This document shows positions 56,436 through 64,000 of a stretch of DNA of 64,000 nt, in pieces. The notes beneath the pieces were generated by a model. It ran no database searches. It worked only from the letters and a program-made list of their open reading frames with translations, and was not told the origin of the DNA. A program made the position numbers and the translations under genes. This DNA comes from Carboxydocella thermautotrophica (GTDB lineage: Bacteria > Bacillota > GCA-003054495 > Carboxydocellales > Carboxydocellaceae): NCBI GenBank assembly GCA_003054495.1, contig CP028514.1:1527501-1591500 (forward strand), written 5' to 3'. Positions within the stretch are counted from its first letter, which is position 1; the number at the start of each line of letters is the position of its first letter.

Positions 56436-57432
56436 TGATCTCATCTCCTCCCCCACGTGCTATGATGATTTCGCCAGCTTCTTCTAGCTTGCGGATAATG
56501 TTAACAATTCGCTGCTGCGCATCCTCGACATCCCGCAGACGGACCGGGCCCATAAACTCGATGTCCTCTTTGAGCATCTCCGCTGCCCGCTTGGACATAT
56601 TGCGACGAATTTTGTTACCAACTTCTTCGCTGGCACCTTTCAGGGCAAGAGCCAGATCCTTGCTGTCAACCTCCCGCAGAACTTGCTGGATTGCCCGGTC
56701 ATCCAGTAACACAATATCCTCGAAGACAAACATGCGCATTTTGATTTCTTCTGCCAGTTCTGGATTCTGAATTTCCAGGCTTTCCATAATCACCTTTTCG
56801 GTAGAACGATCCACGCGGTTCAATATATCTACAATGCTCTGTAATCCGCCGGCAGTAGTGTAGTCCTGGGCAAAAACAGATGACATCTTGCGCTCCAGAA
56901 CCTTTTCAATTTCCTTGATAACCTCCGGTGACGTACGATCCATTAACGCTATCCGTCTCGCTACATCCACCTGAATTTCCGGCGGCATAGCCGACAGGAG
57001 CTGAGCTGACTGATCCGGATTTAAGTAAGCCATCACCAGCGCAATAGTTTGAGGATGCTCACCCTGAATGAAGTTCAATAACTGGGATGGATCAGATTTG
57101 CGAATAAAGTCAAATGGTCTAACCTGAAGGTTTAAGGTCAGTTTTTGGATAATGTCAATGGCTTTTTGAGTGCCCAGGGCTCGCTCCAGGATTTCCCGGG
57201 CATAGTCGATACCACCCTGGTTAATATACTCTTTGGCTATACAAAGCTGATGAAATTCACGCAACACCTGTTCCGTATATTCCCGGCTGACCTTGCGCAA
57301 ATTGGCAATTTCAAAGGTCAGTTTCTCCACTTCATCTTCCTTCATTTTTTTCAGCACCTGAGCTGAGAGCTCAGGACCAAGGGCTATTAGCAATATTGCT
57401 GCTTTCTGCTTTCCTGTTAGACCTTTGGCCAA
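56428..57432 (-). CDS. fliG: Flagellar motor switch protein FliG
   Basis: Rotor protein that contacts MotA. The 334 residues show the three domains: FliG_N (KQKAAILLIALGPELSAQVL), middle (EHPQTIALVMAYLNPDQSAQ, the EHPQ motif) and C-terminal torque domain (FEDIVLLDDRAIQQVLREVD with conserved charged residues). TTG start after GAGGTG. Confidence 0.97.
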   Translation of the reverse strand: MAKGLTGKQKAAILLIALGPELSAQVLKKMKEDEVEKLTFEIANLRKVSREYTEQVLREFHQLCIAKEYINQGGIDYAREILERALGTQKAIDIIQKLTLNLQVRPFDFIRKSDPSQLLNFIQGEHPQTIALVMAYLNPDQSAQLLSAMPPEIQVDVARRIALMDRTSPEVIKEIEKVLERKMSSVFAQDYTTAGGLQSIVDILNRVDRSTEKVIMESLEIQNPELAEEIKMRMFVFEDIVLLDDRAIQQVLREVDSKDLALALKGASEEVGNKIRRNMSKRAAEMLKEDIEFMGPVRLRDVEDAQQRIVNIIRKLEEAGEIIIARGGGDEIIV

Positions 57433-57443
57433 CTACATCACCT

Positions 57444-58982
57444 CTATTCCTCGGCCAACCAGGTGCGTAACAACCCGGCCACATTTTCCGGTTCTTTTTT
57501 GGCCAGTTGCTCAATTTCTTCCTGAATTTTTTCCAGTTCAGATTTTTCTTGGGTCTTTTCAATGCTGACGCCGGCCAGAAGCTGTTCCACCGAAACCGGC
57601 TCAGGCTGTATTCCGCCTTTAGGAGTTAACACCTTCTTAAGCATGAAAGCAAGCCAGATTAGAACTATCGCAATCCCCGCCCAGATTGCTATCTGTTTGT
57701 AAAGTTCCATTTTTTCAGCTTTTGTCAGCTCAGCTGCCAGAGCCTGTTGATCAGATGTATCGAAAGGAATGGCGGTGACTTTAATCATATCACCACGAGC
57801 AGTATCAACACCCAGGGCACTGGCAACAACATCCTGCACTGCTCCTACTTGATCCTCTTTTACCCTTTGCCCATCCACCATCACTGCTACTGACAGGCGC
57901 TTAATTGAGCCAGGCGCTACGACACGATGTTCTTGAGTACGGTCAATCTCATAGTTGCGGATTTTATTGCTCTTATTGCTTTCACTGCTGTTATTCTGCT
58001 GAGTTATTTGCTGATAACCGGGGATATTTGTGGTCGTTCCAGGAACTCCCTGCGGAATAGTACTGCTGCCCTTCTGGTTTTCTTCCTGAATCTGCTCTGA
58101 CCGCGTTACTTTATCTCCCCAGTCCTCTTTGTTGATTTCAACCCGGTCAAAGTCCAGTTCAGCAGTCACTCTAACCACTGCCTTACCCTGTCCAAAAACC
58201 CGGTCCAGCATAGACTGGGCTGATTTTTCCATATCCTTTTCCAGCTGCTGTTTTAATTCCAGCTGGGATGCTGTTAGCTTCGAACTATTTTTCTCTTCAC
58301 TGCCCAGATTAATATCATCACTTAAACTCTGCATATTGGAATCAACAATTGTTACATTTTCCGGCTTTAAACCTTTAACACTATTGGCTACCAGACGGAT
58401 CAGGCCCACTACCTGCTCTTCTTTTAATTTCTGGTAGGGTTTCAGTTTCAGCATTACTGCCGCTCTAGCTTCCTGTTCGTTCTCCAGGGCAAACAAACTG
58501 TTCTGCGGCAATACAATATGAACCCGCGCCTGCTCAACCTCATTCATTCGCATGATAGTGCGGGTCAGTTCTCCTTCCAATGCCCGCTGGTATTTGGCCT
58601 GACGATCGGTATCTGTCTCCCCGAATTTAGGCTGGTCGAATAATTCAAAACCCACCACGCCACCAGTAGGTACACCATCACTGGCCAGTTTTAAGCGAAT
58701 AGAAGCTTGCTGGTCAGCGGGTACCAGGATGGTCTTGCCATCCGCTGAAACCTGATATGGCACTTTCATCTCATCCAGTTTGGCTGTGATGGCACCAGCG
58801 TCGGCTGCTTCCAGGTTAGTAAAAAGGGGCTGATAATCAGGCTGCCGGTAAAAATACAAAATCGCCCCAATGGCTACAACAACAGTCACTGCCGCCGCCA
58901 GGGCCAGTATTTTCTGGGTTTGGTTGGCCTGTTGCCAGAATTGCATCAGTTTTTCCCTGACTTTGGCATATAACTCTTTCAT
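57444..58982 (-). CDS. fliF: Flagellar MS-ring protein FliF
   Basis: Forms the membrane ring on which the flagellum is built. The 512 residues have an N-terminal membrane segment (KILALAAAVTVVVAIGAILY), the PrgK/YscJ ring-building domains (about 45-230), a disordered periplasmic loop (about 285-330), a second membrane segment (IAIWAGIAIVLIWLAFML near 425) and a C-terminal FliG-binding tail. ATG at 58982 chosen over GTG 58997. Confidence 0.97.
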   Translation of the reverse strand: MKELYAKVREKLMQFWQQANQTQKILALAAAVTVVVAIGAILYFYRQPDYQPLFTNLEAADAGAITAKLDEMKVPYQVSADGKTILVPADQQASIRLKLASDGVPTGGVVGFELFDQPKFGETDTDRQAKYQRALEGELTRTIMRMNEVEQARVHIVLPQNSLFALENEQEARAAVMLKLKPYQKLKEEQVVGLIRLVANSVKGLKPENVTIVDSNMQSLSDDINLGSEEKNSSKLTASQLELKQQLEKDMEKSAQSMLDRVFGQGKAVVRVTAELDFDRVEINKEDWGDKVTRSEQIQEENQKGSSTIPQGVPGTTTNIPGYQQITQQNNSSESNKSNKIRNYEIDRTQEHRVVAPGSIKRLSVAVMVDGQRVKEDQVGAVQDVVASALGVDTARGDMIKVTAIPFDTSDQQALAAELTKAEKMELYKQIAIWAGIAIVLIWLAFMLKKVLTPKGGIQPEPVSVEQLLAGVSIEKTQEKSELEKIQEEIEQLAKKEPENVAGLLRTWLAEE

Positions 58983-59010
58983 ATCCACCTTCCTCACTAA
59001 CCTTTAACTT

Positions 59011-59313
59011 TTATACCTGCATGCGCATGATTTCCTGATAAGCCTCAATTACCTTATTGCGTATTTGTACCGTTAATTGCAAAGCCAGATTAGCTTTTTC
59101 CCCGATAATCATTACGGTGTGCAAATCAGGGGCCTGACCGGTCAAGAGTTGCATCCTGGCGGCATCGCTCTGTTTTTGCAACTCATCCACTTTGGCCAAA
59201 TTGGCAGCCAGTATTTCACTAAAACTGGGACCCTCACTGTTAGTAACAGTTTTTGTTTTATCCAACCCCAGGGGTTGAGCCAATCCGCTGCTTTGGATTG
59301 CTTCGATTTTCAT
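59011..59313 (-). CDS. fliE: Flagellar hook-basal body protein FliE
   Basis: Links MS-ring and rod. The 100 residues carry the FliE pattern SFSEILAANLAKVDELQKQS-like block and the C-terminal KANLALQLTVQIRNKVIEAY-QEIMRMQV end. Sits between flgC and fliF. Confidence 0.95.
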   Translation of the reverse strand: MKIEAIQSSGLAQPLGLDKTKTVTNSEGPSFSEILAANLAKVDELQKQSDAARMQLLTGQAPDLHTVMIIGEKANLALQLTVQIRNKVIEAYQEIMRMQV

Positions 59314-59335
59314 TCTTTCACCCCTTTTCCGCTAA

Positions 59336-59788
59336 TTAACGGCCAATATCCAGAGCCTTGACCGCCATGGACTTAGCAGCATTCAAGGCGGTAACATTGG
59401 CTTCATAAGCTCTCGTAGCTGAAATCATGTCTACCATTTCCGTCACTACATTCACATTCGGCATTGTCACATACCCCTGGTTATCGGCATCCGGATGCTG
59501 GGGGTTGTAAACTCTGGGTAAAGGACTCTGGTCTTCTGCAACCTGAACTACCCTAACTCCCTTTCCCGCAGGAACAGGTTTTTGCTGCCCCAGAGCATTC
59601 TGTAAAGCCTGGGCAAAGGTAAGCTCATCGGCCCGCTCTGCAAAAACTACCATTTGCCGCCGATAAGGGCCTCCGTTCTGCGTTCTGGTAGTATTAACAT
59701 TAGCCAGATTGTTGGAAATAACATCTAGCCGCAACCTCTGGGCCGTCAATCCTGAAGCACTGATTTCCAGACTGTCAAACCAGCTCAT
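59336..59788 (-). CDS. flgC: Flagellar basal-body rod protein FlgC
   Basis: Proximal rod protein. The 150 residues have the N-terminal rod motif SGLTAQRLRLDVISNNLANV (then NTTRTQNGGPYRR) and the C-terminal PNVNVVTEMVDMISATRAYE motif. Starts three bases after the flgB stop region. Confidence 0.97.
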   Translation of the reverse strand: MSWFDSLEISASGLTAQRLRLDVISNNLANVNTTRTQNGGPYRRQMVVFAERADELTFAQALQNALGQQKPVPAGKGVRVVQVAEDQSPLPRVYNPQHPDADNQGYVTMPNVNVVTEMVDMISATRAYEANVTALNAAKSMAVKALDIGR

Positions 59789-59791
59789 TAA

Positions 59792-60217
59792 TTAGCGCCT
59801 CCCTTCGGAGATCACATATTTCAGCTTGGCAATTTCCGCTCCAATTTGTCTGGATAAAGCTTCATAATAAATGGTGTTTTTCGCCAGTTCAGCCATTTCC
59901 ACATCAATATCTACATTGTTACCATCATTTCGGAGAGAAGTATCCTCCTGCCGGACAAGCTGAGGTTGAACAGCCACAATTGGGACAGAACCAATGGGCA
60001 AATGTTTAGCATCCGTTCTGACACCTGCAAGGGTAGTCTTTTCTCCCTGTCCTAACGCTGCAGCCAGAACCTCTTCAAAAACCACATCACTGCGTTTAAA
60101 ACCAGGTGTGCTCACATTAGCAATGTTATTGCTTAAAACCTGATGCCGCAGGCTGGCTGCATCCAGACCCCGTTCTAAAAAATTGATTGTCGAAAGATTG
60201 AGAATGCGCTCGATCAT
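59792..60217 (-). CDS. flgB: Flagellar basal-body rod protein FlgB
   Basis: Proximal rod protein and first gene of the fla/che operon. The ATG at 60217 (MIERILNLSTINFLERGLDA) lies after GGAGGG; the frame is open upstream but that part is the riboswitch leader. The 141 residues contain LRHQVLSNNIANVSTPGFKR and the C-terminal NVDIDVEMAELAKNTIYYEA. Its expression should be gated by the leader terminator at 60232-60258. Confidence 0.97.
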   Translation of the reverse strand: MIERILNLSTINFLERGLDAASLRHQVLSNNIANVSTPGFKRSDVVFEEVLAAALGQGEKTTLAGVRTDAKHLPIGSVPIVAVQPQLVRQEDTSLRNDGNNVDIDVEMAELAKNTIYYEALSRQIGAEIAKLKYVISEGRR

Positions 60218-60231
60218 CTCGCTATCCCTCC

Positions 60232-60258
60232 AAAAAATAAACCCGGCAGAGGCCAGGG
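60232..60258 (-). terminator. Riboswitch-controlled intrinsic terminator ahead of flgB
   Basis: On the minus strand CCC-T-GGC pairs with GCC-GGG (six GC pairs, one bulged T, CTCT loop), followed by TTTATTTTTT. Its ascending arm (CCCTGG) can instead pair with CCA..AGGG from the 3' strand of the aptamer closing helix, giving an antiterminator. Confidence 0.8.
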
Positions 60259-60267
60259 CAAGAGAAC

Positions 60268-60356
60268 CCTTTGGTAACCCGGCTGCCATACTCATCTGAG
60301 CTACAGGCCCGTGGCTTTGCGTCTTGGCCTTTCGACCAAGTTGCCCTGAGCAAAGG
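60268..60356 (-). ncRNA. Cyclic di-GMP-I (GEMM-I) riboswitch aptamer
   Basis: The minus strand contains the GEMM-I landmarks in order: closing helix CCTTTG (60351-60356) with CAAAGG (60268-60273); the conserved AGGGCAA; a hairpin CTTGGTC-GAAA-GGCCAAG with the GNRA tetraloop; the ACGCAAAGCC block; a second arm (around CTCAGATGAG); and the 3' conserved GGCAGCCGGGTTACC. This closely follows the class-I consensus. It precedes the flgB-led operon, as riboswitch Cd1 does in Clostridioides difficile. Confidence 0.95.
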
Positions 60357-60418
60357 ACAGGACTTTAGTCCCATATTATTGCTTTTTGTTTAACCATTTT
60401 CGTTTTTCTTCGTTTTTT

Positions 60419-60459
60419 GTCATCTTATGACGCATTATATATTCGCCGCAGCTGGCGAA
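60419..60459 (-). promoter_or_regulatory. Putative fla/che promoter with two inverted repeats
   Basis: A perfect TATAAT (60434-60439) lies about 80 bases upstream of the aptamer; the -35 region at 17 bases (AATTTC) is poor, so activation may be needed. TTCGCC-N6-GGCGAA (60442-60459) covers the spacer, and GTCAT-N3-ATGAC (60419-60431) covers the predicted start. Between 60218 and 60534 nothing else gene-like is seen; this non-coding stretch holds promoter, aptamer and terminator. Confidence 0.55.
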
Positions 60460-60531
60460 ATTCCTTTCTCTTATCAATAAAATATCAAGCTTTACCCCAA
60501 AAAATATAGTATTTGTTGCTGGAAAGACAAG

Positions 60532-60559
60532 AAAAAAAACCACCAATAAGGTGGTTTTT
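60532..60559 (-). terminator. Intrinsic terminator after codY
   Basis: AAAAACCACC pairs with GGTGGTTTTT (10 bp, loop of five) with eight T on the minus strand. It separates codY from the fla/che leader, so the flagellar operon relies on its own promoter. Confidence 0.9.
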
Positions 60560-60575
60560 CATCATTTTCTAAAAA

Positions 60576-61367
60576 TTAGTGTTTTAGCTTTTTTAGTTCT
60601 TCCAGCAGCCGATCATTTAATACCCGGATATAAGTGCCTTTCATTCCCAGGGATTTGGACTCAATCACACCTGCGCTTTCAAATTTTCGCAGAGCGTTTA
60701 CAATTACCGAACGCGTAATTCCTACCCGGTCAGCAATTTTGCTGGCCACCAGCAATCCTTCTTCCCCGCCCAGTTCCTCAAAAATATGCTCAACTGCCTC
60801 CAGTTCCGAGAAGGACAGGGTAGCCAGAGCGATTTGAACAGCCGCTTTTTTCCTTGCTTCTTCTTCTACTCGCTCTGCTTTAGATCTGAGGATTTCCATT
60901 CCAATAACAGTCGCACCATATTCGGCCAGGATTAAATCGGCATTACTGAATTCAGTATTAAATTTAGCCAGGACCAGAGTGCCCAGGCGGTCACCGCCAC
61001 CCAGTATGGGAACTACCGTTGTACGCTTCCCACTGAATATACAGGTATGCCCGCCTTCAAAAACACAGGTGTTGGCCCGCTGGTGAAAATCAGTACAAGT
61101 ATCAGAAACTTTAAGCAGAGCCTCATTGTATGCCTCAGGAAACCGCTCTGCCTGTTCCACGATCTGAACCATGGTGTCACATTCGAATTTTTTCATAAAC
61201 GCATGGCCCAGTACTTTTCCCCTTCTTCCCACAATGTAAACATTAGCATCTACACAATCACACAAAACTTTGGCCATTTCTTCAAAATCTACAGGGTTGC
61301 CCGCTGCCTTCTGTAAAAGTCGGTTGATCTTCCTCGTCTTCTCTAAAAGTATTTCCATCTCTTCCAT
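60576..61367 (-). CDS. codY: GTP- and branched-chain amino-acid-responsive regulator CodY
   Basis: Global nutritional repressor of Firmicutes. The 263 residues have an N-terminal GAF domain (about 1-155, with [15 protein letters not shown]) that binds branched-chain amino acids, and a C-terminal winged helix (about 170-263) with [20 protein letters not shown], the highly conserved recognition block. It is downstream of hslU and just upstream of the fla/che leader, as in Bacillus. GGAGGG precedes the ATG. Confidence 0.97.
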   Translation of the reverse strand: MEEMEILLEKTRKINRLLQKAAGNPVDFEEMAKVLCDCVDANVYIVGRRGKVLGHAFMKKFECDTMVQIVEQAERFPEAYNEALLKVSDTCTDFHQRANTCVFEGGHTCIFSGKRTTVVPILGGGDRLGTLVLAKFNTEFSNADLILAEYGATVIGMEILRSKAERVEEEARKKAAVQIALATLSFSELEAVEHIFEELGGEEGLLVASKIADRVGITRSVIVNALRKFESAGVIESKSLGMKGTYIRVLNDRLLEELKKLKH

Positions 61368-61394
61368 TCCTGCTGTCCCTCCAAAGAATAGTGT

Positions 61395-62777
61395 TTATAA
61401 AATATATCGGCTCAAATCCCGATTTTGCACCACATCAGCCAGCTTTTTTCTGACATATTCGGCATCAATAGTAATATGTTTTTCCTCAGTTTCCGGAGCA
61501 GCAAAGGCAATATCTTCCAGAACTTTTTCCAAAATAGTGTGTAATCTTCGTGCCCCGATATTCTCTGTTTCTTCATTTACAGTATAAGCTATTTTCGCTA
61601 TTTCAGCAAGGGCATTTTCAGAGAATTTAACTTCTATGCCTTCTGTAGCCAGCAAAGCTGTATATTGCTTGATTAATGAGTTCTGCGGCTCAATTAAAAT
61701 TTGTAAAAAATCCTGTTCACTCAATGGTTCTAATTCAACCCGGATTGGAAATCTTCCTTGCAGTTCTGGAATCAAATCCGATGGTTTCGCAACATGAAAG
61801 GCACCAGCAGCAATGAAGAGCATGTGATCTGTTTTGATGGCCCCATATTTGGTCATGACGGTTGAACCTTCCACAATCGGCAATATATCCCGCTGAACCC
61901 CACCCCGCGACACATCTGGCCCACCAGTCTGTTCCCTGGCTGCAATCTTGTCAATTTCGTCCAGAAAAATTATTCCTGTTTCTTCTGCTCGCTCAATCGC
62001 TGCTGCAATCACTTCATCCATATCAATGAGTTTCTGTGCCTCTTCCTGCATCAATATTCTTCTCGCTTCCGCTACAGTTACTTTCCGTTTTCGCTTCTTC
62101 CTGGGCAGGAAGCCGCTTAGCATATCCTGAATATTCAAACCCATATCCTCAATGCTTCCCGAAAAAACTTCCACCACCGGGCGGTTAGTTTCTTCGATTT
62201 CGATTTCAATCAGCATATTATCCAGCTTGCCTGCTTTTAGTAACTGGCGCTGATGAACCCGCTGGAGTTCATCTTGTTCTGATACCTGTACCGGTTCCTG
62301 CTCTTCCTGATTGCTACCAAAAAACAATTCGAAAGGATTTTTGCGGTTCAAATTTTGCTGAGTTCGAGGGGCAATTATGTCCAGTAACCGCTCCTCAGCC
62401 AGTTCATAGGCGCGTTCTTCCACTTCCTGCATTTTTTCTTCTTTGACCATACGAATGGACGTTTCCACCAGATCCCTTACCATTGCCTCTACATCCCGGC
62501 CAACATAACCGATTTCCGTAAATTTCGTAACCTCCACTTTAACAAAAGGAGCATTCACCAGTTTGGCAATCCGACGAGCTATTTCGGTTTTACCCACTCC
62601 GGTTGGACCGATCATAATAATATTTTTAGGAAGCACTTCTTCCTGAAGTTCTCTGGGCAGCCTTTTCCGCCTGATCCGATTGCGCAGTGCTATGGCCACA
62701 GCTTTTTTAGCCTTATGCTGACCTACTATATATTTATCCAGTTCCTGTACTATCTGTTTAGGAGTCAGTTCCTGCAC
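61395..62777 (-). CDS. hslU: ATP-dependent protease ATPase subunit HslU (ClpY)
   Basis: AAA+ unfoldase that feeds the HslV peptidase. The 460 residues have Walker [21 protein letters not shown] (near 55), the I domain (about 110-240), Walker [13 protein letters not shown] and sensor/C-terminal [19 protein letters not shown]-terminal end RYIL, which docks into HslV. GTG start after GGGGGG. Follows hslV. Confidence 0.97.
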   Translation of the reverse strand: MQELTPKQIVQELDKYIVGQHKAKKAVAIALRNRIRRKRLPRELQEEVLPKNIIMIGPTGVGKTEIARRIAKLVNAPFVKVEVTKFTEIGYVGRDVEAMVRDLVETSIRMVKEEKMQEVEERAYELAEERLLDIIAPRTQQNLNRKNPFELFFGSNQEEQEPVQVSEQDELQRVHQRQLLKAGKLDNMLIEIEIEETNRPVVEVFSGSIEDMGLNIQDMLSGFLPRKKRKRKVTVAEARRILMQEEAQKLIDMDEVIAAAIERAEETGIIFLDEIDKIAAREQTGGPDVSRGGVQRDILPIVEGSTVMTKYGAIKTDHMLFIAAGAFHVAKPSDLIPELQGRFPIRVELEPLSEQDFLQILIEPQNSLIKQYTALLATEGIEVKFSENALAEIAKIAYTVNEETENIGARRLHTILEKVLEDIAFAAPETEEKHITIDAEYVRKKLADVVQNRDLSRYIL

Positions 62778-62781
62778 GGTC

Positions 62782-63318
62782 TTACCCCCCTATCCGCTTC
62801 ACAGTAATATGCTCATTGGTATATACACAGAGAGAGGCAGCGATTTTTAAAGCCTCTTCTGCCATGCTATCTGCAGGCAGTGCGGAATGATGATACAAAC
62901 CCTTCAGGGCTGCCATTGCATAGGCGCCTCCTGACCCAATAGCTATATATGGCTGATCAGGCTCAATCACTTCACCGTTCCCGGAGATTATCAGTATTTG
63001 TTGCAAATCAGCCACAATCATCATGGCTTCCAGTTTCATCAGGATTTTGTCTCGTCGCCATTCTTTGGCCAGCTCGACAGCAGCTCTGGTTAAATTTCCC
63101 CTAAATTCCTCCAGTTTGCTCTCAAACTTTTCAAAAAGGGTAAAGGCATCAGCTACCGAACCGGCGAAACCGGCCAGCACTTTACCACCATAAAGTTCCC
63201 GCACTTTGCAGGCCTGGTGTTTCATAATCATGGCATTGCCGAAAGTTACCTGCCCGTCACCGGCCATAGCAGTAATCCCTTGCTTACGGACAGCGGCTAT
63301 CGTCGTTCCCTTTAACAA
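62782..63318 (-). CDS. hslV: ATP-dependent protease peptidase subunit HslV (ClpQ)
   Basis: N-terminal threonine peptidase of the HslUV complex. I start at TTG 63318 ([14 protein letters not shown]), six bases after GGGGGTG, giving 178 residues; the ATG at 63333 overlaps the trmFO end. The catalytic Thr is expected within KGTT-IAAVR after removal of the short leader. Conserved [10 protein letters not shown] and [16 protein letters not shown] are present. Confidence 0.95.
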   Translation of the reverse strand: MLKGTTIAAVRKQGITAMAGDGQVTFGNAMIMKHQACKVRELYGGKVLAGFAGSVADAFTLFEKFESKLEEFRGNLTRAAVELAKEWRRDKILMKLEAMMIVADLQQILIISGNGEVIEPDQPYIAIGSGGAYAMAALKGLYHHSALPADSMAEEALKIAASLCVYTNEHITVKRIGG

Positions 63319-63323
63319 ACCAA

Positions 63324-64000
63324 TCACCCCCATCGGTAGCGGAACTGTTCCAAATCCGCAAGGGCCCGTTTGGCCAGTTCCAGATTTCTTTCTTTCTTGT
63401 TCTTTATCCTGGTTGCAAGGGCCGGAAAAAGGCCATAGGTTACGTTCATCGGTTGAAAATTATCCGGCCGGGCACTGGTAATATAATGAATCAATGCCCC
63501 ATGGGCAGTGGTCCGGGGCCAGACCAGCGGTTCTTGTCCTATGGCCAAACGGGCCGCATTGGTACCGGCAATTAAGCCCGCTGCCGCTGATTCTACATAT
63601 CCCTCGACCCCGGTAATCTGCCCGGCAAAAAACAAAGTCGTCCTTTTCCTGGTTTGCAGAGTAGGTAATAAAATTCTGGGGGAATTTATGTAAGTATTCC
63701 TATGCATTACACCATAACGGACAAATTCCGCCTTTTCCAGCCCGGGAATCAAGCGGAAAACCCTTTCCTGTTCCCCCCATTTCAAGTGAGTCTGGAAACC
63801 CACCAGGTTATAGAGGGTCCCTTCGGCATTATCCTGACGCAACTGTACCACTGCATAAGGCTGTTTACCGGTACGGGGATCAATAAGTCCTACAGGCTTC
63901 ATGGGCCCAAAGAGCAATGTCTTTTCCCCCCGGGCTGCCAGCACTTCTACCGGCATACAGCCTTCAAAAAAAATCTGTTTTTCAAAATCCTTTACCGGTG
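63324..64000 (-). CDS. trmFO: Methylenetetrahydrofolate-tRNA-(uracil54-C5)-methyltransferase TrmFO, C-terminal part (runs off the window)
   Basis: Folate- and FAD-dependent enzyme making m5U54 in tRNA. The visible 225 codons are in frame to the window edge and include [29 protein letters not shown], the [20 protein letters not shown] block, [20 protein letters not shown] and the C-terminal TYGLFPAL region; the FAD-binding N terminus lies outside. It is followed directly by hslV; the xerC/codV gene found between them in Bacillus is absent. Confidence 0.96.
   Translation of the reverse strand, partial: PVKDFEKQIFFEGCMPVEVLAARGEKTLLFGPMKPVGLIDPRTGKQPYAVVQLRQDNAEGTLYNLVGFQTHLKWGEQERVFRLIPGLEKAEFVRYGVMHRNTYINSPRILLPTLQTRKRTTLFFAGQITGVEGYVESAAAGLIAGTNAARLAIGQEPLVWPRTTAHGALIHYITSARPDNFQPMNVTYGLFPALATRIKNKKERNLELAKRALADLEQFRYRWG

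Noticed and set aside
60218-60295. N-terminal extension of flgB by 26 codons
   Set aside because: The extra codons overlap the riboswitch terminator and aptamer 3' end; the ATG at 60217 has a good ribosome site and gives the normal FlgB start.

Overview
The window is a dense, almost entirely minus-strand stretch of a Firmicutes chromosome. Gene order (trmFO-hslVU-codY-fla/che-rpsB-tsf-pyrH-frr-uppS-cdsA-dxr-rseP-proS-polC-rimP-nusA-infB-rbfA-truB-ribF-rpsO-pnp) matches the Bacillus/Clostridia backbone. The PolC-type polymerase, a CodY, a SwrB-like protein, a 2[4Fe-4S] ferredoxin, IspG of the MEP pathway, roughly 45-50% G+C in most rows and frequent GTG/TTG starts fit a strict or facultative anaerobe of the class Clostridia. 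A Carboxydocella- or Peptococcaceae-like bacterium is my guess; the sequence alone does not fix the genus. No rRNA, tRNA, CRISPR, prophage or insertion sequence was seen.

Layout, in transcription order from the right edge. (1) 64000-60535: trmFO (cut by the window edge), hslV, hslU, codY, closed by an intrinsic terminator. (2) 60480-27704: one very long flagellar/chemotaxis operon. Its leader carries a cyclic di-GMP-I (GEMM-I) riboswitch and a terminator, then flgB-flgC-fliE-fliF-fliG-fliH-fliI-fliJ-ylxF-fliK-flgD-(flagellar operon protein)-flgE-flbD-motA-motB-fliL-fliM-fliY-cheY-fliO-fliP-fliQ-fliR-flhB-flhA-flhF-flhG-PilZ brake-cheB-cheA-cheW-cheC-cheD-sigD-fapA-small protein-swrB-like-MltG-like fragment. 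(3) 27700-26105: rpsB-tsf with a strong promoter, a structured leader (hairpin plus predicted pseudoknot) and a terminator. (4) 26026-24509: pyrH-frr-ferredoxin, closed by a terminator. (5) 24506-11143: uppS-cdsA-permease-dxr-rseP-ispG-proS-glycosyltransferase-polC-GNAT, from an extended -10 promoter to a terminator. (6) 11056-3340: rimP-nusA-ylxR-ylxQ-infB-rbfA-nrnA-truB-ribF. (7) 3336-2638: a small unknown gene and rpsO behind a good promoter flanked by an inverted repeat. (8) pnp with its terminator, then the start of a D-Ala-D-Ala carboxypeptidase running off the left edge.

The most informative system is motility control. The leader of the roughly 32-kb fla/che operon contains a recognisable c-di-GMP-I aptamer whose closing helix competes with an antiterminator, so the sequence predicts termination (motility off) when c-di-GMP is high. 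The same operon encodes a YcgR-type PilZ protein carrying both c-di-GMP-binding motifs, so the messenger probably acts on both transcription and the running motor. Other points of interest are the S2 leader pseudoknot, an Ig-like surface domain inserted in the hook protein, an AT-rich flbD-motAB-fliL-fliM block, and repeats in the hook-length ruler FliK. Coordinates of starts were moved from the longest open frame where a ribosome binding site or family start argued for it.
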